DNA of 64,000 nucleotides from Bacteroidota bacterium (GTDB lineage: Bacteria > Bacteroidota > Bacteroidia > Chitinophagales > Chitinophagaceae): assembly GCA_023428755.1 (NCBI GenBank), contig JAEYWX010000012.1, positions 62,001 through 126,000 of the forward strand. Reading direction: 5' to 3'. A program made the position numbers and the translations under genes. The notes below the pieces were generated by a model. The model did not search any database. It saw only the letters and a program-made list of their open reading frames with translations, and was not told the origin of the DNA. Of this stretch, positions 59,006-64,000 are shown one piece after another (the first letter of the stretch is position 1; every line of letters begins with the position of its first letter).

Positions 59006-59141
59006 TAAATTAAACCAGGGTAATTGTAATTAAAATAACAATGCATTGACAGTATGTCGTAGTGGCAAAAAATATTCTCAACTGTAGTTGATTAAAGCTA
59101 ATCTTCGTATTCATTATTTTATCTTTCAAAAAACACCTGTT

Positions 59142-59480
59142 ATGCGCATTTTACTAACCTTACTTATTAGCTGTTTTACATTCGGCAACTTTCTTATTAA
59201 AACAAACAAAACCACTAAACATGTGGTAGCTCGGTGTACCGGCAGCAGCCCATGTACTGCTTGCAGCAATTGCAGCAGTTGTAAATGGTGTAGTGGTGGA
59301 GGCACCTGTGGAGTTTGTAAGAAAGCAACTAATAAAACCAAAGCAAGTAACCCGAGCACGAGTAAGCTTGGGGCTTACTCCAGTTCTCTGTCATCTCAAT
59401 GCAAAGCGAAAACGAAAAAGGGAATATGGTGTAGTCGATCATCAAAATCGAATGGCTATTGCTGGCAACATGGCGGATAG
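59142..59480 (+). CDS. Exported cysteine-rich protein with two Cys modules
   Basis: 112 residues from ATG 59142. Signal peptide RILLTLLISCFTFGNFLI, then a cluster CTACSNCSSCKWC ... GTCGVCK with eight closely spaced cysteines. A Thr/Ser/Lys linker follows, and a second module QCKAKTKKGIWCSRSSKSNG ending in CWQHGG (C-x9-C-x8-C-x2-H), the pattern of DUF5763-like domains. Probably metal-binding or disulfide-stabilised outside the cytoplasm. Function unknown. Confidence 0.65.
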   Translation: MRILLTLLISCFTFGNFLIKTNKTTKHVVARCTGSSPCTACSNCSSCKWCSGGGTCGVCKKATNKTKASNPSTSKLGAYSSSLSSQCKAKTKKGIWCSRSSKSNGYCWQHGG

Positions 59481-59494
59481 TTTATATTTGCAGC

Positions 59495-59647
59495 ATGAAT
59501 CCATCTGCCATAAAAGAACAAATAGATGTTATAAAGAAAGCAACAAAAAAAGCCATGCGGAGTAAAAAGGCTGCACGGAAGTTTTTGATTAGTGCAGGGA
59601 TTATTATTAATTCAAAAAAGCAGTTCAAGCAAGAAAAAACTCAGTAG
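59495..59647 (+). CDS. Small basic helical protein
   Basis: 50 residues: NPSAIKEQIDVIKKATKKAM then SKKAARKFLISAGIIINSKK. The AARKFL...AGI ending recurs in many short bacterial proteins of unknown role. It starts 14 bases after the Cys-rich gene, and its stop touches the stop of the convergent GYF_2 gene. Confidence 0.45.
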   Translation: MNPSAIKEQIDVIKKATKKAMRSKKAARKFLISAGIIINSKKQFKQEKTQ

Positions 59648-60454
59648 TTACTTACAATAATGTGGATCGTTCTCAATTCCACTAAGTGTAGGATAACAGA
59701 AGTTCATTTTCGCACAAATAACTTTTGATATTGCTACTTTGATCTTGACTCCATTTATACTACTGGGTGCAAGAGCCATTTCATATGAATTCGGATTGAC
59801 ATTTTCAATTGTTACTATTTCTGTTTTATATACTTCTCCATTTTTTCGTATGTACTCAATTGAAATATCAACCTGATCAAGAATATAAGGAGTTTGATTC
59901 CCGACAGCTACTTTAAACTCGCTGACACCTCCTAACAAATAATTAATAGTAGGCTCTGTATTTTTAAATGTTATAAATTTCTCCCAATCATTGCGATAAT
60001 CTTTGTTTTGAATTTCGAGCGCTTTTATTTGTGCCGCTTCTTGTTTTTCTTTTTCCTCCATTTCTGCCAACTTATTTGTGACAGCTGCAAATTCTGCTGA
60101 GGTATCTAAAAGATTAGGGTTTGCCGCTGTGGACTCATTATTTTTTATACCCAAAAAGATAGCCACACCAACAGCGACAGCAATACTTATGTACATTAAT
60201 GGCTTTCTGTTCTTTTTTACTGCAACAATTTCTGTTGAAGACGAGGCTTGTGTGTAAACCGGAGGAGCAGTTTTTAATGGCGGTGGTGTGTTTAAGAATA
60301 AGGAAGAAAGCTCATTTATTTCTCCTGCGGTTGTCCAATCTTTTAAACCTTGATGCCAAACAGGCGTTTCTTTTACAATTCCTTTTAGTTTTAATTCTTC
60401 AATATCAAACGGGCCAGACTGGTTAGCTCCATCGTGGAGATAGTAGATTTTCAT
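59648..60454 (-). CDS. GYF_2 domain membrane protein
   Basis: 268 residues. Residues 1-50 are a GYF_2 (DUF4339) domain: YYLHDGANQSGPFDIEELK and TPVWHQGLKDWTTAGEI. A proline-rich linker, one membrane helix (about 85-103), a coiled coil (about 115-160, AEMEEKEKQEAAQIKALEIQ) and a beta-rich extracytoplasmic domain follow. GYF_2 is thought to bind proline-rich peptides in the cytosol. Role here unknown. Confidence 0.8.
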   Translation of the reverse strand: MKIYYLHDGANQSGPFDIEELKLKGIVKETPVWHQGLKDWTTAGEINELSSLFLNTPPPLKTAPPVYTQASSSTEIVAVKKNRKPLMYISIAVAVGVAIFLGIKNNESTAANPNLLDTSAEFAAVTNKLAEMEEKEKQEAAQIKALEIQNKDYRNDWEKFITFKNTEPTINYLLGGVSEFKVAVGNQTPYILDQVDISIEYIRKNGEVYKTEIVTIENVNPNSYEMALAPSSINGVKIKVAISKVICAKMNFCYPTLSGIENDPHYCK

Positions 60455-60604
60455 TGATTAATGGTTTTGGGTTGTAAAATGGCTGTAATGATACGATGTG
60501 TTATTTATATTTAAAAGAAAAGAAGAGAAACTTGTGGGTTTTACTTAACCGAAGTATGTGTAAATTACTATGCTAAGTCACAACGATAGATTAAATAATA
60601 AACC

Positions 60605-61588
60605 ATGAATTATAACGAACTGAAATTGTTTTTGACGAAGAAGATGCGCATGTCGCATATTTATCAGCCTGTGATGATTAAGAAGTTGCTTGCAAGTAAC
60701 GGAGCAGCTACAGATGAAGCAATTGCTACCCAGCTTTTACAATATGATCCCAGTCAATTGGAGTATTATCAATCCATTACCAATAATATGGTTGGTAAAG
60801 TATTGCGTAGCCATGCGATTGTTACTAAAAATAAAAATGAATACGCACTCACAGATTTTGAAAGGATGGGCAAAGAGGAAATAGATGAACTGATTAAAAT
60901 TTGTAACAGTAAGATTGATGCGTATATACAAAAGCGTGGAGATGCGATCTGGCAACATCGAAGGACAAACCGCAATGCCATATCGGGCACGATCCGTTAT
61001 GAAGTTTTAAAACGTGCGCATTTTCATTGTGAGCTTTGCGGCATCAGTGCGGATGAGCGTGCACTTGAAGTGGATCATATAAACCCTGTGGCTAAAGGTG
61101 GTGAAGACGGCTTTCATAATTACCAGGCACTTTGTTATGTATGTAATGCGAGTAAGCGAGACCGTGATGACACTGATTTCAGAAACCAGCAAGAAAAGTT
61201 TGCACACAGGAAAGAGGATTGTTTGTTTTGTAAGCCAGAAGGTAAGCGCATTGTTGAGGAAAACAGCCTTGCTTATTTAATAGAAGATAAATATCCTGTT
61301 ACACATGGACATAGCTTAATTATTCCTAAACGGCATTTCGCCAGTTATTTTGATATTACGCAACCTGAATTAAACAGTATTCAAACATTGCTGCAGTATG
61401 GAAAAGAACGTTTGCAAAAAAAGGATGGGGGTATTGAAGGATTTAATATTGGCGTTAACAGTGGTGAGGTTGCAGGCCAGACGATTTTTCATACACATGT
61501 ACATTTGATACCTAGAAGGCAGGATGATGTAGCTGACCCTACAGGTGGGGTACGGAATGTGATTACGGGAAAGGGGAAGTATAAATAG
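60605..61588 (+). CDS. HNH nuclease fused to a HIT hydrolase domain
   Basis: 327 residues in three parts. N-terminal helical region (1-120) with a winged-helix look. HNH domain (about 128-195): zinc cysteines C142xxC145 and C177xxC180, LEVDHINPVAKGG (His158) and FHNYQALC (Asn172). HIT domain (about 203-325): C206xxC209, THGHSLIIPKRHF, and the catalytic H-x-H-x-H at 296-300 in GQTIFHTHVHLIPRR. HIT proteins hydrolyse or transfer nucleotides; linked to a nuclease the HIT part may process nucleotide-blocked ends or a signal. KptA converges on it 11 bases beyond the stop. Confidence 0.85.
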   Translation: MNYNELKLFLTKKMRMSHIYQPVMIKKLLASNGAATDEAIATQLLQYDPSQLEYYQSITNNMVGKVLRSHAIVTKNKNEYALTDFERMGKEEIDELIKICNSKIDAYIQKRGDAIWQHRRTNRNAISGTIRYEVLKRAHFHCELCGISADERALEVDHINPVAKGGEDGFHNYQALCYVCNASKRDRDDTDFRNQQEKFAHRKEDCLFCKPEGKRIVEENSLAYLIEDKYPVTHGHSLIIPKRHFASYFDITQPELNSIQTLLQYGKERLQKKDGGIEGFNIGVNSGEVAGQTIFHTHVHLIPRRQDDVADPTGGVRNVITGKGKYK

Positions 61589-61599
61589 AAAGTCTGTTA

Positions 61600-62136
61600 T
61601 TAAAACTGGATATATTGTGCCGGTACACAATCTGTGAGCCATACGTTATTTTCTGATAAATAAAAGAGATGCCCATCTTCACACATCTTTGGTGCATCAA
61701 TTATCAAGATTACAGGCTTACCTCTTCTACTACCCACAAGCGTTGCTGTTTCTTTGCTACTGCTTAAATGTACATGCTGACGGCTCATTTTCTTTAACCC
61801 TTCTGCTTTGATGGCGGTAATATACTTATCGACTGTGCCGTGATACAAAAATGCCGGAGGTTGTGTTTCTTTTAATTGTAATTCCACTTCGATACTGTGA
61901 CCCTGGGAGGCACGGATGAGGGTTTTATCCTCATTGAATGCAAAACGTTGTTTGTCGTTAGTGACAACAATACTGTTGAGTAGTTCATGATCTATTGATT
62001 GTCCAGTTGCATTAATTTTTTGGATAAGTTCCTCCACATTGGCCCAGCCGTTTTCATCCAGTTGAAGACCGATGGTTTCGGGTTTATGGCGGAGTATGAG
62101 GCTGAGGAATTTGCTGAGGTGTCTATGTTGTTTCAT
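61600..62136 (-). CDS. kptA: RNA 2'-phosphotransferase (KptA/Tpt1)
   Basis: Removes an internal 2'-phosphate from RNA by transfer to NAD+. Signatures: LSKFLSLILRHKPETIGLQL, NGWANVEELIQKI, FLYHGTVDKYITAIKAEGLK, RQHVHLSSSKETATLVGSRR and the C-terminal FYLSENNVWLTDCVPAQYI. 178 residues from ATG 62136, chosen over an upstream in-frame start because a TAGATTTG element ends nine bases before it. The natural bacterial substrate is unknown; RNA repair or defence are proposed roles. Confidence 0.93.
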   Translation of the reverse strand: MKQHRHLSKFLSLILRHKPETIGLQLDENGWANVEELIQKINATGQSIDHELLNSIVVTNDKQRFAFNEDKTLIRASQGHSIEVELQLKETQPPAFLYHGTVDKYITAIKAEGLKKMSRQHVHLSSSKETATLVGSRRGKPVILIIDAPKMCEDGHLFYLSENNVWLTDCVPAQYIQF

Positions 62137-62145
62137 GGTGTTGGG

Positions 62146-62153
62146 CAAATCTA
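62146..62153 (-). promoter_or_regulatory. -7 element of kptA
   Basis: Minus strand TAGATTTG, full TAnnTTTG match, nine bases before the kptA ATG, so kptA may have its own promoter in addition to any readthrough from the HNH_2 gene. Confidence 0.45.
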
Positions 62154-62227
62154 AAAAATACATTTTGTATCTGCTACAAATCGTTCTTTTCTATCATCCA
62201 CACGTAAATTATTTGTGGTAATCATTC

Positions 62228-63001
62228 TCAAGGGTTAAAAAAATCATTATGCTGTTTCAACAATTCTTTAGCCGGTAAAAACTTATCGGGTAAGTTTATT
62301 TGTTTGCCTTCAAGCATCAGAAAGTTTTGGGTAATGGATATTTGTGGATTTTTTGTTTTTAGATTGGATGAAACACGCAGGGTATAGTCGTTTGCATTGA
62401 TGGTGATAAGCCCAGCGTCGAAAGCCTTATCATGTAGTGGATTGAGACAAAGGCCGTTCATGGGATTGAGCCTGTTCTTTTCGTCTTTACTCCACGGTGT
62501 AATATGGCTGGCAATTAATAGTTGTGGATTGTTGATGCCAGTTATGCAGCAAGTATTATTGTAAGTGGCCATGACCACCTTACGAAACACCGACTGATTG
62601 ACTCTTGTTTTGACCAAGCGTTCCTTTTCTTTACCCTCTTTGGGTATATCTGAAGTATCGATGTTATTCAGCTTTTCAATGGTGGTGTGTTTTTGTTTTG
62701 CCAATAGTTCTTCACTTGCTATTAAAGCTGCATCCCAATTGCTGAAAAAGTCGTTCCATATTTCAGCATCAAGCTTACTCGTATTGGGCAGACCTTTGAT
62801 GCCTCTTGCTTTCAAGGTGGGATCGAAGCTGGCGAAGTTGCCAAGCTTGCGTGCAATGGCACTTGGCGAACGTGGAATGAGCTGTGATAACGCAATGATA
62901 TCTGCATTGCCCTTGTGCATTTTTCCAAAGGGGAGTTTGCAATAAAGATTTACTGCAAGAATTAATTCGTCTTTTGTCCAGAGTGATTGACCTTCTTTCA
63001 T
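62228..63001 (-). CDS. HNH_2-type restriction-like endonuclease
   Basis: 257 residues. N-terminal helical DNA-binding-like region (SLWTKDELILAVNLYCKLPF, RSPSAIARKLGNFASFDP). The C-terminal nuclease domain shows CCITGINNPQLLIASHITPW (His166), RLNPMNGLCLNPLHDKAFDA and GLITI, the HNH_2 pattern. No methylase is adjacent. It follows the Zn-ribbon gene by six bases and precedes kptA by 91 bases on the same strand. Confidence 0.88.
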   Translation of the reverse strand: MKEGQSLWTKDELILAVNLYCKLPFGKMHKGNADIIALSQLIPRSPSAIARKLGNFASFDPTLKARGIKGLPNTSKLDAEIWNDFFSNWDAALIASEELLAKQKHTTIEKLNNIDTSDIPKEGKEKERLVKTRVNQSVFRKVVMATYNNTCCITGINNPQLLIASHITPWSKDEKNRLNPMNGLCLNPLHDKAFDAGLITINANDYTLRVSSNLKTKNPQISITQNFLMLEGKQINLPDKFLPAKELLKQHNDFFNP

Positions 63002-63007
63002 TTGCAG

Positions 63008-63181
63008 TTAGATTAACTGCCACAATTTAAGGGAATAATTATCCTCTTCTTCATAGCAGATTAAAGCGCAGTTTTTGTTTAAACATTGTTGTACATAACG
63101 TTTGGCGTTTGTATGATAAAAATCTCCGAGGGTTTCGCATCGTGCGCTGCAATGAGGGCAGGTGAACGGTTGCTCATTCAT
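63008..63181 (-). CDS. Small zinc-ribbon protein
   Basis: 57 residues from ATG 63181: NEQPFTCPHCSARCETLGDF then QQCLNKNCALICYEEED. The CPHC and CLNKNC pairs make a four-cysteine zinc ribbon. Six bases before the HNH_2 start, so probably co-transcribed with it. The frame extends 30 codons upstream without motif. Confidence 0.65.
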   Translation of the reverse strand: MNEQPFTCPHCSARCETLGDFYHTNAKRYVQQCLNKNCALICYEEEDNYSLKLWQLI

Positions 63182-63493
63182 TAAAAATATCTCTAGTGGC
63201 TGTATTAGGTTGGTAGTGATCATTGTGCAAAATACCTGTAGGATGATCTGTAGCATTGGCTTTTCAGTCACATTTAAAAATAGTGGTTGTTGGGTTCGCC
63301 AGATCTTTCAGCCAGTTTAGGATACCGGCCGGTGGGCCCTCCTTCACAAAGGTTTCGGAGGGCAGGCACCCCTGCCAACGCAATGGCTTAAGCGGGTGAC
63401 ACACCGAGGGGGCGTTTGGACCGGGAGGATGGTTGCGTTCTAAGTCGGTCAGACCGGCGGGGCCGGGCCGACCGGTGCGTACCTGCCTATTGA
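63182..63493. repeat. Repeat-rich non-coding stretch
   Basis: GC-rich, with GGTGGGCCCTCC and related short repeats and, at 63454-63473, an inverted-orientation copy of the TCGGCCCGGCTTTGCCGG family seen at 40260, 40392 and 41182. No believable gene. Confidence 0.6.
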
Positions 63494-63656
63494 TCAGGGT
63501 TTCGGAAGGATGTGGCCTGAGGTGGCGTTGCCTTTCTGATCGAGGTAGCGGTCGATGGCGTCCTGCATATCCCGCAGGGCCATGGAAGCTTCCTGGTAGT
63601 TGGTAGTGTTGATTTCGACTTGGTTATTTTCTTTCAGGATGCTGCTCTGACTTCAT
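63494..63656 (-). pseudogene. Small gene with apparent one-base insertion
   Basis: On the minus strand ATG at 63656 begins KSEQ and soon meets a stop. Removing one C near 63643 joins it to a good frame ILKENNQVEINTTNYQEA ... MALRDMQDAIDRYL ... GHILPKP. The joined product (about 53 residues) looks like a real small protein with a helical middle. Either the gene is broken, the read is wrong, or translation starts at a rare codon inside the second frame. No family recognised. Confidence 0.35.
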
Positions 63657-63713
63657 GTCATACATGATGTAGTGGCATATTTTATGAGTAATCTTTTGAC
63701 TAAATACTTTAAA

Positions 63714-63836
63714 ATGGCGAAATCAACTACTTCGAAGCCAACTCAGGCTCCAAAGCCTGCAGCTAATCCGAATTACCCCAGCACTACCGGAAAGCCATCT
63801 GGTGGAGGAAGAGGTAATACACCAAAAGGAAAATAA
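63714..63836 (+). CDS. 40-residue Gly/Pro/Lys-rich microprotein
   Basis: AKSTTSKPTQAPKPAANPNY then PSTTGKPSGGGRGNTPKGK. Highly basic and unstructured. I recall near-identical endings (NPSGGGRGN) in tiny Bacteroidota proteins. A strong terminator begins 26 bases after the stop, supporting a real transcript. Confidence 0.55.
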   Translation: MAKSTTSKPTQAPKPAANPNYPSTTGKPSGGGRGNTPKGK

Positions 63837-63861
63837 GCGACCCAGGTCATTTATTTTCGTG

Positions 63862-63901
63862 AATGTCTGCATCTCATAGCGCAGAGATGCAGACATTTTT
63901 C
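63862..63901 (+). terminator. Strong terminator after the microprotein gene
   Basis: Arms 63862-63875 and 63884-63897 form a 14-base perfect stem (AATGTCTGCATCTC and its complement), loop of 8, with a T-run overlapping the end. Confidence 0.9.
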
Positions 63902-63928
63902 GTTTATACGTGTTGTTATATGAGTGTT

Positions 63929-64000
63929 TTAGTTCATGCAGGCTGCATACGCATTAAGACCGGGAAGAACAATGGTCGAGTTTGAGGAGGCGTAACGAAG
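63929..64000 (-). CDS. C-terminal end of an unidentified gene
   Basis: On the minus strand the frame is open from the window edge to a TAA at 63929-63931 and encodes RYASSNSTIVLPGLNAYAAC-MN at its end. It is convergent with the microprotein gene, with the terminator between. Too short to identify. Confidence 0.35.
   Translation of the reverse strand, partial: LRYASSNSTIVLPGLNAYAACMN

Noticed and set aside
1..64000. tRNA, rRNA, transposase or integrase genes
   Set aside because: I scanned the gaps for cloverleaf-like sequences and the frames for DDE, HUH or tyrosine-recombinase signatures and found none I could support.

Overview
The window reads as chromosome of a Bacteroidota bacterium, most likely family Chitinophagaceae; the genus cannot be fixed from sequence alone. 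Reasons: a SusC/SusD pair and another large outer-membrane receptor, several signal-peptide-II lipoproteins, phylum-typical small families (DUF2480, IPExxxVDY, a DUF6520-like protein), promoters of the TTTG-N19-21-TAnnTTTG type, and almost no Shine-Dalgarno sequences. I see no tRNA, rRNA, transposase or CRISPR array.

Region 1 (1-40.2 kb) is mainly housekeeping: kdsB (end only), nadA, a PpiD/SurA-like folding factor, corA, feoB, an M28 peptidase, selD and mnmH (selenium for tRNA selenouridine), rho, asnS, a small glycosyltransferase cluster, chrA, nadD, feoA, ybeY, mnmG, an outer-membrane receptor, an AraC regulator and an acyl desaturase. The nadA/ppiD-like intergenic region (about 1434-1945) has an AT-rich tract followed by at least seven DnaA-box-like 9-mers and is a good candidate for oriC.

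Region 2 (40.2-55.4 kb) is accessory and rich in dispersed repeats: a candidate small RNA convergent with a CdiA-like nuclease domain gene; a cassette of one 250-residue protein and two tiny membrane proteins; an operon of a 7-helix protein, a NarX-type kinase and a response regulator split by a frameshift in an A-run; and a convergent locus with a MauE-like membrane protein, a DUF6520-like secreted peptide, and TlpA-like, SusC and SusD genes.

Region 3 (55.1-64 kb) looks like a horizontally acquired island, visibly more AT-rich between about 55.3 and 60.5 kb. It opens with an elaborate structured element (five hairpins and a 7-bp loop-loop pairing) upstream of an HTH gene. Next is a soluble histidine kinase overlapping a receiver-domain protein fused to a PD-(D/E)XK restriction-like nuclease, my best candidate for an undescribed, perhaps defensive, system. 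After it come an unrecognised 296-residue protein, a Cys-rich secreted protein, a GYF_2 protein, an HNH-HIT fusion, and an apparent minus-strand unit of Zn-ribbon protein, HNH_2 nuclease and KptA RNA 2'-phosphotransferase. The window ends in repeats, a 40-residue microprotein with a strong terminator, and the tail of an unknown gene.
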